64,000 nucleotides of DNA from Kalymmatonema hyalinum WJT4-NPBG1 (GCA_019359075.1 JAHHIB010000001.1:1-64000), one strand, 5' to 3'. Shown: positions 35,256 through 44,434, numbered from the stretch's first letter. The notes: generated by a model from the letters alone, not told the origin. A program made the numbers and translations.

Positions 35256-36554
35256 ATGGTTAGAATTCAAAAGTTCAAAAGATTCATTGTTTGGGCGTTA
35301 CTCGCTGTATTGACCAGTTGGATTGTTAGTTGTGGTACAGGAAATGTCAGCAATACCACAAAACAGGCATCATCAGGAGGGGCAAACGTTGAGTTCTGGA
35401 CAATGCAACTCCAACCTCAATTTACCAACTACTTTAAAAGCCTAATTGCGTCTTTTGAGTCACAAAATCCAGGTATAAAAGTTAGCTGGGTTGATGTACC
35501 TTGGACGGCAATGGAGAACAAAATTTTAACAGCTGTTTCCGCAAAAACACCACCTGATGTTGTCAACCTCAATCCGGATTTTGCTTCCCAACTTGCAGGA
35601 CGAAATGCCTGGTTAGATTTGGATGCAAAACTTCCAAATGAAGTGCGTTCCTCATATTTACCGAATATCTGGAAAGCTAGCACGCTCAATGACAAGAGTT
35701 TTGGGATTCCCTGGTACCTCACCACTCGGCTAACCATTTATAACACCGATTTATTAAAACAGGCAGGTATCAACAAACCACCTGCCACCTACCCTGAATT
35801 AGCCCAAGTGGCTCAACAAATTAAAGACAAAACCGGTAAGTATGCCTTTTTTGTGACGTTCGTCCCCCAAGATGCTGGTGAAGTGCTAGAGTCGTTTGCA
35901 CAAATGGGGGTGACTTTGGTAGATGCTGGGGGTAAGGCAGCTTTTAACTCCCCACAAGGCAAAGCAGTGTTTCAGTATTGGCTAGACTTATACAAAAAAG
36001 GGCTTCTACCCAAAGAAACATTGACACAAGGACATCGTCATGCAGTAGATTTGTACCAAGCTGGAGAAACGGCGTTGCTGTTTTCTGGTGGGGAGTTTCT
36101 TGAGAACATTGGCAAAAATGCCCCAGCAATAGCTAAAGTTTCCGCAACTGCACCACAAATCACGGGTGAAAACGGCAAGAAAAATGTCGCTGTGATGAAC
36201 GTTGTTATCCCCCGCGACAGCAAACAACCCGACGCCGCCCTCAAATTCGCCTTGTTTCTCACAAATGACGAAAATCAGCTCTCTTTTGCCAAAGCAGCCA
36301 ACGTTCTCCCGTCTACAGTTAAGTCGCTGGCTGACACCTACTTCAAAGACGCACCCGCCAACGCCTCGGCTTTAGATAAGGCGCGAGTGATCAGCGCCCA
36401 AGAACTACAACAAGCAGAGGTATTAACTCCCAGGCTTAAGGATATAAAACTTTTGCAAAAGGCAATTTACGAGAATCTACAAGCAGCAATGCTGGGTGAG
36501 AAGACAGTAGATAAAGCTGTAGAAGATGCAGCGCAGGAGTGGAACAATAGGTAG
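35256..36554 (+). CDS. ABC transporter sugar-binding lipoprotein
   Basis: 432 aa. Lipoprotein signal with lipobox WIVSC and Cys26. The mature protein is an extracellular solute-binding protein family 1: VEFWTMQLQPQFTNYF, DVPWTAMENKILTAVSAKTPPDVVNLNPDF and AALKFALFLTNDENQLSF. Close to maltose/glycerol-3-phosphate/trehalose-type binding proteins; the ligand is not known. No permease or ATPase gene is adjacent in this window, so it must use components elsewhere. Divergent from pilM. Confidence 0.88.
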   Translation: MVRIQKFKRFIVWALLAVLTSWIVSCGTGNVSNTTKQASSGGANVEFWTMQLQPQFTNYFKSLIASFESQNPGIKVSWVDVPWTAMENKILTAVSAKTPPDVVNLNPDFASQLAGRNAWLDLDAKLPNEVRSSYLPNIWKASTLNDKSFGIPWYLTTRLTIYNTDLLKQAGINKPPATYPELAQVAQQIKDKTGKYAFFVTFVPQDAGEVLESFAQMGVTLVDAGGKAAFNSPQGKAVFQYWLDLYKKGLLPKETLTQGHRHAVDLYQAGETALLFSGGEFLENIGKNAPAIAKVSATAPQITGENGKKNVAVMNVVIPRDSKQPDAALKFALFLTNDENQLSFAKAANVLPSTVKSLADTYFKDAPANASALDKARVISAQELQQAEVLTPRLKDIKLLQKAIYENLQAAMLGEKTVDKAVEDAAQEWNNR

Positions 36555-36858
36555 AGAGAGTTCCTACTCTCAACTTAAATAGAGACAGCATACTCATTAA
36601 GGCTAGGGTGTACGAACAAGTCATCAAATAACTCAAAATCCGTTAAGAACCTCACCCTGCCCTGTCGGGCATCCCTCTCCTTGCTAAGGAGAGGGAAATA
36701 TTTTAGCGTAGCTAAAAGTGAGGGTGAGGTTTTGAGTGAGATGTGTCTACACGTTAGTTGGTAAGGGGAGGGGAAGTTTTGGCGTAGGACAAAACCGGGG
36801 TGAGGTAAGGATTCACCCATGGCTCTAAACGGGTAAAGCAAATAGTTGGCACATAACA
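36555..36858. repeat. gene-free stretch with a composite palindrome between convergent genes
   Basis: AACCTCACCCT (36648-36658) pairs with AGGGTGAGGTT (36721-36731). Nested inside is CCCTCTCCTT (36673-36682) with AAGGAGAGGG (36686-36695). No gene in the 304 bp. Probably a dispersed repeat that also terminates both convergent transcripts. Confidence 0.65.
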
Positions 36859-39672
36859 TCACCCTCGCTGCCATATCTGGATATTACCGCCATATTCGCC
36901 AATGGCTAAAAACTGTTTATTGGCGCTGAAGGAAATGGAATGAACTTGCGAAGAAGCTGTAAATGTATGAATTTCCGTGCCTGTTGCTACATCCAACAAT
37001 TTAATAGTTTTGTCCTGAGTCGCAATGGCTAATAATTGTCTATCGGAACTAAAAGCAAAGGAATTAAAATCCGAAGGCGCAGTAAAAGTATAGATTTGTG
37101 CACCTGTTTCAACTTGCCATATTTTGATAGTTGTGTATTTGCTGTATTCCGTTGTGAATTCTGTGCCAATGGCTAATAATTGCCCATCCGGACTCAATGC
37201 AATTGACTTCCATCTGTCCATCCATCTGAAATCAAAAGTAAAATTGCGGATTTGGCTGCCATCTGCTACCTGCCACAGTCTGATAGTTCCATCGTAACTA
37301 GTGCTGACTAACAGTTGCCCATCTGGGCTAAAGGCAACGGAATAAACTGTGTGGGAATGACCATAGAAGGTTCTAATTTCTTTACCAGTCGCTAAATGCC
37401 ACACTTTGATAGTGTTGTCTACACTACCACTGGCTAAAAATAGCCCATCTGGACTGAATGCCATAGATTGAACTGCATAATCATGTTCGTACAGGGTTCT
37501 AATTGCTCTACCAGTTCTAACGTTCCACAATTGAATCCATCTGAAACTACCACTAGCTAAAATTAGTCCATCTGGACTCAAAGCAATAGGGTCGATATGC
37601 TTGCCCCAGCTATTATTTCCAGCAAGGGTTATGATTTCTCTGCCAGTTTCAACTTGCCGTATTTTGAGGGTTCCGTAACTACCACTGGCTACTACTTGCC
37701 CATTGTAACTAAAGCCAAAGCCGACGGAATAAATACTATGAACCCTGTCGGGATCATCACTGAAGGTACGAATTTCTTTACCAGTCGCAACCTCCCACAG
37801 TTTGATAGTCCCATCTGAACCACCACTAGCCAATATTCGTCTATCCTGACTAAAGGCAATAGAATAAATATCGCCATAATGACCAGTAAGGTGACAGATT
37901 TCTTCAACTACAATTTCTTGCTCTTGACGGCAACTAACCGGCCAAAGTTCAATTCTCCACGCCAAACGATAACTAATCTGCCAAAGTCTAATAATCCCGT
38001 TTCCAGCAGTAGCTAAAAGTTGCCCATCTCGGCTGAAGGCAACGGAATTAACTCTGCCACAAGGTATGAAGATTGCTTTGCTAGGTGCTTCCTTGGCTGG
38101 TTTCAAGTAGGAGTTAGCACTCGGCAACATTTGCACATTCTTTGGATTAAAATAAACTTCTTTGCCATCTGCTACTAGTAGTAATGTCATATAACTGTGT
38201 CTACCAATAGCCAGCATTTGCACATTCTTTTGACCAAAAGAGGCGTAAATAATCGGACTAAAAGCAACAGAATAAACCCTGCATTCACCACCAACCTTAT
38301 CCTTAAAGTCTATGGAAGAGTAGATTTCTCTGCCAGTTGCAATGTCCCAAAGTTGTACTGTCCCCTCTCTACCACCACTAGCTAATATTTCCTTATCTGG
38401 GCTAAAGGCGACGGAATAGATTGGCCAGTCGGAATGGCGTAGGGTGTGGACTTCTTCACCAGTTGCGACATCCCACAGTTTGATAGTTCCATCTGCACCA
38501 CCACTAGCCAATAGTGTAGTAACGTGTCTATCAGAGCCAAAGGCAAGTGAGCTAATCTCTGTGGAATGACCAGTGAGAGTATGCATATGCCTGCATATAA
38601 TACCCAACTCCACATCACTTGTTTCTACTAAATTAATGGTATTTTCTTTACCAATACTATTTGTAGCGATCGCTAAAATTCTTCCATCAGGATCAAGGGC
38701 GAACTTACTTCCAATACCTGGAATGGTATTTAACCGATACCAGTTTTGAGAAGAAACTACAGATGAATTTGGGGATTTTAAATTTTGAATAGCTGGTTGA
38801 GGAGTCGATAGTACTTGCGTAACGGGTTCTATGGCTAAAGTTTCACCTGTATTTGTTCCCAACAAATTAAACCATTCTTCAACTGACTGGGGACGCATTT
38901 GCGAATTCATCGCCATTCCCCATATGATTGCCTCATTCACACTGTCGCTGATGCTAGAATTCAAACTCTGTGGTCTTCGCAGAGGAACATTTTGCAATCT
39001 TGCAGGTGCTGGCGTGGGTAATTGTCTAGTAAGCAAAGCATAGAGCGTTGCAGCTAAGGCATAGACATCGGTATATTCTCCCCATCTCGCTTTTGGAAGA
39101 TACTGTTCTGGTGGTGCGAAACCGTGTGTAAGACCCCCAGGTAGTGTTTGGGTAACATCTGGAATAAAGCCTTGTGCTAAACCAAAGTCAATCAGTACTG
39201 CTTTTGATGTGCCAGTACGCATCATGATGTTATTCGGCTTGATATCCCTATGCAGCAAGCCTTTTTCGTGGACTAAACTTAATGCATCGCCTATTTGTCG
39301 GATGTATAGTAGTGCTTCTGCTTCTAGTAATGCTCCATTTAGGGTTATCCGTTTGCCCAAGTCTTCCCCTTCGATGTACTCCATTGCCATGCAAGGGAAA
39401 ATTCCTTCAGAAAATGCGTTTTCTATCTGAACAACGTGGGGATGGCGACACAATGACAACCGCAGTGCTTCTTCGCAAAAACTTTGTTGTAATATGCTTC
39501 GGTGCGGTATCCAGTCAGGGTGATTGAGGATTTGTTCTTTGAGAGTTTTTATGACGCGAAATTCATCCTGTTGATTCCTAGCAAGATAAGTGATGCCAAT
39601 TCCACCTTCACCAAGCTTTCTTTCGATGATGTAGCGTCCCCCGAATAACAGATGTCCTGGATTCCACGCCAT
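36859..39672 (-). CDS. Ser/Thr protein kinase with WD40 repeats
   Basis: 937 aa from the ATG at 39672. Kinase domain at about 9-275: glycine loop LGEGGIGITYLA, Lys42 (VIKTL), HRDIKPNNIMM and LIDFGLAQG, all catalytic residues intact. After a linker, about 13 WD40 repeats (examples: ASGGADGTIKLWDVATGEEV, LASGSVDNTIKVWHLATGKE) fill the C-terminal 600 residues, enough for two beta propellers. No transmembrane segment. Such kinase-WD40 fusions are abundant in filamentous cyanobacteria; substrates are unknown. It converges with the sugar-binding protein gene and diverges from hisC. Confidence 0.92.
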   Translation of the reverse strand: MAWNPGHLLFGGRYIIERKLGEGGIGITYLARNQQDEFRVIKTLKEQILNHPDWIPHRSILQQSFCEEALRLSLCRHPHVVQIENAFSEGIFPCMAMEYIEGEDLGKRITLNGALLEAEALLYIRQIGDALSLVHEKGLLHRDIKPNNIMMRTGTSKAVLIDFGLAQGFIPDVTQTLPGGLTHGFAPPEQYLPKARWGEYTDVYALAATLYALLTRQLPTPAPARLQNVPLRRPQSLNSSISDSVNEAIIWGMAMNSQMRPQSVEEWFNLLGTNTGETLAIEPVTQVLSTPQPAIQNLKSPNSSVVSSQNWYRLNTIPGIGSKFALDPDGRILAIATNSIGKENTINLVETSDVELGIICRHMHTLTGHSTEISSLAFGSDRHVTTLLASGGADGTIKLWDVATGEEVHTLRHSDWPIYSVAFSPDKEILASGGREGTVQLWDIATGREIYSSIDFKDKVGGECRVYSVAFSPIIYASFGQKNVQMLAIGRHSYMTLLLVADGKEVYFNPKNVQMLPSANSYLKPAKEAPSKAIFIPCGRVNSVAFSRDGQLLATAGNGIIRLWQISYRLAWRIELWPVSCRQEQEIVVEEICHLTGHYGDIYSIAFSQDRRILASGGSDGTIKLWEVATGKEIRTFSDDPDRVHSIYSVGFGFSYNGQVVASGSYGTLKIRQVETGREIITLAGNNSWGKHIDPIALSPDGLILASGSFRWIQLWNVRTGRAIRTLYEHDYAVQSMAFSPDGLFLASGSVDNTIKVWHLATGKEIRTFYGHSHTVYSVAFSPDGQLLVSTSYDGTIRLWQVADGSQIRNFTFDFRWMDRWKSIALSPDGQLLAIGTEFTTEYSKYTTIKIWQVETGAQIYTFTAPSDFNSFAFSSDRQLLAIATQDKTIKLLDVATGTEIHTFTASSQVHSISFSANKQFLAIGEYGGNIQIWQRG

Positions 39673-39878
39673 AGATAAACACCGCAATATTACTGATATT
39701 TATTTTGTCACATCATAAATATCGGCTTTTGGCAAGTGGAATACTAAGCAATTACCCAATATTCCGCATCATGGACTGATATCTGGAGACAGAATTGGCA
39801 CTTGTCTGAAGCGACTTCAAGCATTAACCTAGCAGTGACTTCTCCTATGGAACGATTGATGAGTTCCCACCATTCACT

Positions 39879-40928
39879 ATGAGCTACTTCCGTCCTGCCA
39901 TTGATGCCATGACTGGCTACATTCCTGGTGAACAACCCAAACCAGGAACAAAAATTATTAAACTCAACACAAATGAAAATCCCTATCCGCCTTCCCCAAA
40001 GGCGATGGAGGTACTCCAAAATTTAGATAGTGAGTGGCTACGGCGCTACCCTGATCCATTTGCCAGAGAATTTTGTCAGGCAGTCAGTGATGCGCTGGGA
40101 GTGCCTGCAGATTGGATCATTGTGGGTAATGGTAGCGATGAACTACTAAATGTGCTAATACGCTCCTGTGCAGAGGGGAGCGATCGCACAGTCGTATATC
40201 CCATGCCAACCTACGTGCTGTATCGGACTTTAGCAGCCATCCAGCCTGCCAAAGTGGTTGAAGTTCCTTACTCTGCCAACTTTCAGTTACCAATCAAGGA
40301 ACTCGTTGCGGCTGATGGAGCAATTACGTTTATTGCTTCTCCGAATAGTCCCTCTGGGCATGTGGTACCTTTGGATGATCTGCGGGAATTGGCGCAGCAA
40401 GTCTCAGGAATTGTTGCGATTGATGAGGCTTACGTTGACTTTGCTGAGTATACGGCGTTGCCGTTGGTGCAAGAATTCGAGAACGTGATTGTGCTACGTA
40501 CTTTGTCGAAAGGATATTCGTTGGCAGGTTTGCGGATGGGCTTTGGGGTGGCAAATCCAAAACTTGGCTCGGGGTTATTTAAGGTAAAAGATAGTTACAA
40601 CATTGACGCGATCGCGATCGCAGTAGGTACGGCAGCAATGCGGGATCAAGCCTACAAAAATGCTTGTGCAGATAAAGTGAAAATATCGCGGACGAAGTTA
40701 GTGCAAGATTTAAAGAATCTGGGATGGGGAGTGCTTGATTCTCAGGGTAACTTTGTTTTGGCAACTCCAACCGAAGGAAATGCAGAGTCTATTTACTTGG
40801 GGTTGAAGGAACGAGGAATTTTGGTGCGTTACTTTAAGCAAGCTGGCTTAGAGGATAAGCTGCGGATTACGGTTGGTACGGATGAGCAAAATCAGATGTT
40901 AATGGAAGCCTTATACCTGTCAACTTAG
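39879..40928 (+). CDS. hisC: histidinol-phosphate aminotransferase
   Basis: 349 aa. A PLP enzyme converting imidazole-acetol phosphate to histidinol phosphate; it may also act on aromatic amino acids. Motifs: KLNTNENPYPPSP, VGNGSDELLNVL, ITFIASPNSPSGHV (Asn), VAIDEAYVDFAEYT (Asp-x-x-Tyr) and TLSKGYSLAGLRMGFG (PLP-Lys), ending LRITVGTDEQNQMLMEAL. Full length. A partial second copy of its 3' end lies 1.3 kb downstream. Confidence 0.93.
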   Translation: MSYFRPAIDAMTGYIPGEQPKPGTKIIKLNTNENPYPPSPKAMEVLQNLDSEWLRRYPDPFAREFCQAVSDALGVPADWIIVGNGSDELLNVLIRSCAEGSDRTVVYPMPTYVLYRTLAAIQPAKVVEVPYSANFQLPIKELVAADGAITFIASPNSPSGHVVPLDDLRELAQQVSGIVAIDEAYVDFAEYTALPLVQEFENVIVLRTLSKGYSLAGLRMGFGVANPKLGSGLFKVKDSYNIDAIAIAVGTAAMRDQAYKNACADKVKISRTKLVQDLKNLGWGVLDSQGNFVLATPTEGNAESIYLGLKERGILVRYFKQAGLEDKLRITVGTDEQNQMLMEALYLST

Positions 40929-40954
40929 ATCCCCCAACCTCCTTAAAAAGGGGA

Positions 40955-41126
40955 CTATTTTTCCTGACTTTTCACGGGAAGTTCTCATACCACGAAAAAG
41001 CGTCGTTTTTTCCACTGCTTTATTGTCAATAGTCATTAATTAATGAAAATGAGCAACGGAAAAATCAGGTCTTGGAAACCCTCAAAATGACCTTTTCCAT
41101 ATGCCGTGAAAAGTCAGGCTATTTTT
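40955..41126. mobile_element. 156-bp MITE with 15-bp perfect terminal inverted repeats and 8-bp target duplication
   Basis: CCTGACTTTTCACGG (40963-40977) is repeated in perfect inverted orientation as CCGTGAAAAGTCAGG (41104-41118). Immediately outside both ends is the direct repeat CTATTTTT (40955-40962 and 41119-41126), as expected for target-site duplication. The 126-bp interior has no open frame, so the element is non-autonomous and needs a transposase in trans. It lies in the hisC-Uma2 spacer. The parent family is not identified; 8-bp duplications fit several IS families. Confidence 0.85.
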
Positions 41127-41155
41127 CCCCGGATAGTTACAATCATTGCTCGCGT

Positions 41156-41232
41156 GCGATCGCTTCGCTCCCGGAGTACCCGCAGGGGGTGCGATACGCG
41201 CAGCGTCAAGCCAAGGGCTTATCGCCCCACCA
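41156..41232. repeat. GC-rich palindromic repeat cluster
   Basis: GCGATCGCTTCGCTCCCGGA, GTACCCGCAGGGGGTGCGAT and ACGCGCAGCGTCAAGCCAA in series. Members of the dispersed palindrome family, immediately before the Uma2 gene. Confidence 0.6.
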
Positions 41233-41281
41233 TGACAGCGCTAAAATAAACCCATAAAAACAAATATGCTGTATTCCAACA

Positions 41282-41983
41282 ATGTCCCCAGCCAAGGAAT
41301 TAGACACTCTCCAAGATATTCCAGAAGATGTTATCCTTCCTCCAAGTGATTTATACAGCGACGAACCTCCCTTGGAAACCGAATTACATCTACGGCAAAT
41401 AATCCTACTTTTCAAATGCCTGGAATGGTTGTGGCGAGACAGGACTGATTTTTACGCTGCTGGCAATCTTACTATTTATTACAGCCTCAGCAAACGCAAA
41501 TCAGAAGACTTCCGGGGACCAGATTTTTTCGTTGTGTTGGACACCGAACGCAAAACTCGTAAAAGTTGGGTAGTTTGGGAAGAAGACGGCAAATACCCGA
41601 ACTTTATTCTAGAAATTCTTTCGGAATCAACTGCTAATACTGATAAAGAATTGAAGAAAAAACTTTACCAAAATACCTTCCGCACTCCTGATTATTTTTG
41701 GTTCGATCCATACACATCAGAATTCGCTGGTTTTCACTTAGTAGATGGCAAATATCAACCTTTAGAAGCGAATAATCAAAGGCATTTGTGGAGTCAGCAA
41801 CTAGATTTATACCTGGGAATTCATCAGGGTTTATTGCGATTTTTCACATCATCAGGACAGTTAGTTCCAACACCAGAAGAAGAAGCTGAATCTGAACGTC
41901 AGCAGAAAGAATTAGCAATAAATAAAGCAGAAAGATTGGCGGCTAAATTGCGGGAGTTAAATATTGACCCTGATACAATTTAG
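41282..41983 (+). CDS. Uma2 (DUF820) family endonuclease-fold protein
   Basis: 233 aa. The PD-(D/E)xK core is visible: RGPDFFVVLD (Asp), FILEILSEST (Glu), DKELKKKLYQ and PDYFWFDPYTSEFAGF, ending in a Lys/Glu-rich coiled tail (EEEAESERQQKELAINKAERL). A very abundant cyanobacterial family of unknown biological role; nuclease activity is predicted from the fold only. Its 3' end overlaps the frame that continues into the hisC fragment. Confidence 0.85.
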   Translation: MSPAKELDTLQDIPEDVILPPSDLYSDEPPLETELHLRQIILLFKCLEWLWRDRTDFYAAGNLTIYYSLSKRKSEDFRGPDFFVVLDTERKTRKSWVVWEEDGKYPNFILEILSESTANTDKELKKKLYQNTFRTPDYFWFDPYTSEFAGFHLVDGKYQPLEANNQRHLWSQQLDLYLGIHQGLLRFFTSSGQLVPTPEEEAESERQQKELAINKAERLAAKLRELNIDPDTI

Positions 41984-42167
41984 AGCATTTCCAATTAACT
42001 TTGTTTTCCGAAAATTAAGCACTATTAATTCCAGAAGATATAGCAGCAGTTGCTATTTAGTGCAATCAGGGGCTGATACTGACGACTATATAAGGGGTGG
42101 AAATCATCTGGAGCATCGACACTTCATTACACAACAGGCGAAGTTGGAGTGGTATTGGAGGTTTTTA

Positions 42168-42572
42168 AATAGTTACAACACACTATGGCGATCGCCACAA
42201 CATACCGCGCGGATAGTTCAGCAATCATGCGTACGCTTTTCGCATCGGAATAGTTGCAACACAATAACAATGCGGGATCAAGCTTACAAAAATGCTTGTG
42301 CAGACAAAGTGAAAATATCGCGGACAAAGCTAGCGGTAGATTTAAAAAATCTGGGATTTACAGTGCTTGATTCTCACGGTAACTTTGTTTTGGCAACTCC
42401 TCCAGAAGGAAATGCAGAGTCTCTTTACTTGGCTGTCAAACAACTCGGAATCTTGGTGCGTTACTATAAGCACGCTGGGTTAGAGGATAAGCTGCGGATT
42501 ACTGTTGGCACGGACGAGCAAAACCAGATCTTAATAGAAGCGTTAGTCAGCTTGATGAACAAAAGCAGGTAA
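42168..42572 (+). pseudogene. duplicated 3' fragment of hisC
   Basis: From 42270 the frame MRDQAYKNACADKVKISRT... to 42572 matches the last ~100 residues of the intact hisC (40639-40925), at roughly 85% at the DNA level by eye, ending LRITVGTDEQNQILIEAL. Upstream, ATAGTTACAAC and a GCGATCGC block at about 42168-42190 match the DNA around 40592-40620 of hisC, but the intervening part is scrambled. The PLP-Lys and the large domain are missing, so it cannot be a functional aminotransferase. A relic of duplication or recombination. The 185 bp before it (41984-42167) match nothing I recognise. Confidence 0.8.
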
Positions 42573-42624
42573 CGGGTAAAACTTCATTAGATCCTTGTAA
42601 AAATTATCATTAATGGATATTTAG

Positions 42625-42679
42625 AACCACAGATGGACACAGATTAACACGAGTTAATTCTCTGTGTGCATCTGTGGTT
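42625..42679. repeat. inverted repeat / probable terminator after folC
   Basis: AACCACAGATGGACACAG (42625-42642) pairs with CTGTGTGCATCTGTGGTT (42662-42679) with one mismatch. This CACAGATG palindrome type is dispersed in many genomes; here it lies between the convergent hisC fragment and folC and may terminate both. Confidence 0.7.
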
Positions 42680-42711
42680 TAATTTTCATAGATTTGACTT
42701 TTGCAAGAAGT

Positions 42712-44016
42712 CTACTTATTTTGAACTGTAGTTGCTAAAAAATGCCCGACTAAGTATAGCGAACCGCACAAGATGACTAAATTGTCCGTCGAGGTAAAAG
42801 CTGCCTCTAGCGCTGGTAATAAATCTGGGTAAGTACGGCAAAAGCTTAATTCTGGGCAGATACTTTGAGCGAGTTTTGCTAATTCTCCAGGATCTGCTGA
42901 ACTATGATCTGGAACTGGCAATAAATACAATCGGTCATTTGGTTGCAGTAAAGTCTTAAATATGTCCACATGATCTTTTGTGGAGAGCATTCCCATCACC
43001 CAATTCACACACTGCTGAGTAGTCTCCCCTCCCTGCTTGCGCTTAGGGGCTGGAGGTGGAGTTAAACTATCGACATAATCTCGCAAAACTTGGGCTGCTC
43101 CTGGGTTGTGAGCGCCATCTAGCAACAATTTATGGTTTTTCCAAGTTGTCCATTGTATTCGCCCCAGCCATTTGGTATTTGCCATTCCCGTAATGATGGC
43201 TTCCTCAGATATCTCCCAACCCTGCGTTTGTAGAATTTCTATAGCAGCTAAAGCCAAAGCTGAATTCGTCAACTGAAATTGTCCCTGTAGCGGTAAGGGA
43301 TATTTAATGAATTTTGTATTATCAATTGTTTGATACTCTGCCCATCCTGGAGCAATTTGACGGGCAGGTTTAGGCTCAATCACAGGGCATTGTAATTCTG
43401 AAGCACGCGTGAGCACAACTTCTTCTGCTTCGCTTGGCAATGGTCCAATCACGGCAGGACATCCTGATTTGAGGATACCAGCTTTTTCTCTTGCAATGTC
43501 GGCAACGGTAGGACCAAGAACCTGCCAATGTTCACGGCTAATGGAAGTGATGATGGTGACGAGGGGGTTCAAGCAAACATTTGTAGCATCCAAGCGTCCT
43601 CCCAGCCCAACTTCTACCACCGCCACATCGACTTTTTGCTGTGCGAAATATAACCAAGCTGCTGCGGTAATCACTTCAAACTGCGTTGGCGGCTCTTCAT
43701 CTTGTTGAATAGCAGCTTGCACTTGCAGTAATACTTGACACAATTGTTCAGAGGAAATCGGCTGTTCGTTGAGACAAATGCGTTCTGTCCAATCAACCAA
43801 ATGCGGTGAGGTGTAGCGTCCTGTACGATAACCCGCTTCGGTGAGAATAGAAGAAAGATAGGCACAGACAGAACCTTTACCGTTAGTGCCTGCAACATGA
43901 ATGATCGGGACTTGATGATGGGGATTTCCAAGATTTGCCAGTAGTTTAACAATGCGTTCCAATCCAAGATGGACGCCAAAGTGTTGGAAGGGCTGTAGTA
44001 AGGAGTTGATGTCCAC
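42712..44016 (-). CDS. folC: bifunctional folylpolyglutamate synthase / dihydrofolate synthase
   Basis: 434 aa, starts at GTG (44016). Mur-ligase fold: HVAGTNGKGSVCAYLSSILT (P-loop), TGRYTSPHLVDWTERI, VVEVGLGGRLDATNV, ITSISREHWQVLGPTVADIA, KLLLDGAHNPGAAQ and a C-terminal ligase domain. It adds glutamate to folates. About residues 318-332 (TPPPAPKRKQGGETT) are encoded by a dispersed GC-rich repeat (43024-43063), an in-frame insertion in a loop before WVMGMLSTKDH. Confidence 0.93.
   Translation of the reverse strand: MDINSLLQPFQHFGVHLGLERIVKLLANLGNPHHQVPIIHVAGTNGKGSVCAYLSSILTEAGYRTGRYTSPHLVDWTERICLNEQPISSEQLCQVLLQVQAAIQQDEEPPTQFEVITAAAWLYFAQQKVDVAVVEVGLGGRLDATNVCLNPLVTIITSISREHWQVLGPTVADIAREKAGILKSGCPAVIGPLPSEAEEVVLTRASELQCPVIEPKPARQIAPGWAEYQTIDNTKFIKYPLPLQGQFQLTNSALALAAIEILQTQGWEISEEAIITGMANTKWLGRIQWTTWKNHKLLLDGAHNPGAAQVLRDYVDSLTPPPAPKRKQGGETTQQCVNWVMGMLSTKDHVDIFKTLLQPNDRLYLLPVPDHSSADPGELAKLAQSICPELSFCRTYPDLLPALEAAFTSTDNLVILCGSLYLVGHFLATTVQNK
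43024..43063. repeat. dispersed GC-rich repeat inside folC
   Basis: Includes TGCTTGCGCTTAGGGGCT (43034-43051), identical to an intergenic copy at 26019-26036; both flanks (CTCCC..., GGAGGTGGAGTT versus AGGGGTGGGGTTT) are also similar. Confidence 0.75.
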
Positions 44017-44198
44017 GAAAGATAGTCAGGGGGTTAAGGTGAGGAAAATTTAAAAAGAACGCAGAACATAGAACCAAGAATAGATCCCCATAACCGCGCG
44101 TTGGAAAATGTGCCTTGGACATGAAATATATCTTTCTTTTTTTCCATAATCCCCACGGGGCTTGTATCCTTTTTTTATTCTGACTACTGAGTTCTGTG

Positions 44199-44224
44199 CC
44201 ACGCGCAGCCTGCCCGCAGGGCAT
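44199..44224. repeat. GC-rich palindromic repeat
   Basis: CCACGCGCAGCCTGCCCGCA then GGGCAT. Member of the dispersed palindrome family, in the 292-bp spacer between folC and psbY, where no other gene is seen. Confidence 0.6.
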
Positions 44225-44240
44225 ATTCTGAGTTCTTCAG

Positions 44241-44282
44241 TAAAAATAAAACCGACTGTTTGTATAAATAAAAACAGTCGGT
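44241..44282 (-). terminator. terminator downstream of psbY
   Basis: ACCGACTGTTT (44251-44261) and AAACAGTCGGT (44272-44282) form a perfect 11-bp stem. Reading leftward it is followed by TTTATTTTTA (44250-44241). A clean rho-independent terminator 27 bp after the psbY stop. Confidence 0.85.
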
Positions 44283-44308
44283 TAAATATTTATGGTGATA
44301 ATTTGATT

Positions 44309-44434
44309 CTAGGCTTCTCTATTCAAAAAGTTTTGTAATTGATTTAAAGCAGCAGCACCAATGTTAAACGCTGCCCAACCAGCAGCAATCAGGATTGGCG
44401 CTAAAACAATTGCTACACGCATATCAATGTCCAT
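44309..44434 (-). CDS. psbY: photosystem II protein Y
   Basis: 41 aa, a gene easily missed because of its size. Sequence [20 protein letters not shown], then [20 protein letters not shown] and a final A. One transmembrane helix with the PsbY hallmark V-L-A-P-x-L-x-A-A-x-W-A-x-F-N-I-G. Start ATG at 44434 behind AGAGGGG; stop TAG at 44309. A low-molecular-mass PSII subunit beside cytochrome b559. Own terminator downstream, so monocistronic. Confidence 0.88.
   Translation of the reverse strand: MDIDMRVAIVLAPILIAAGWAAFNIGAAALNQLQNFLNREA

Noticed and set aside
41984-42167. Possible degraded gene between Uma2 and the hisC fragment
   Set aside because: Read in all frames on both strands; stops are frequent and no motif was recognised, so no call made.
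44251-44282. Hairpin considered as a small RNA
   Set aside because: A perfect stem plus T-run directly after psbY is better explained as its terminator.
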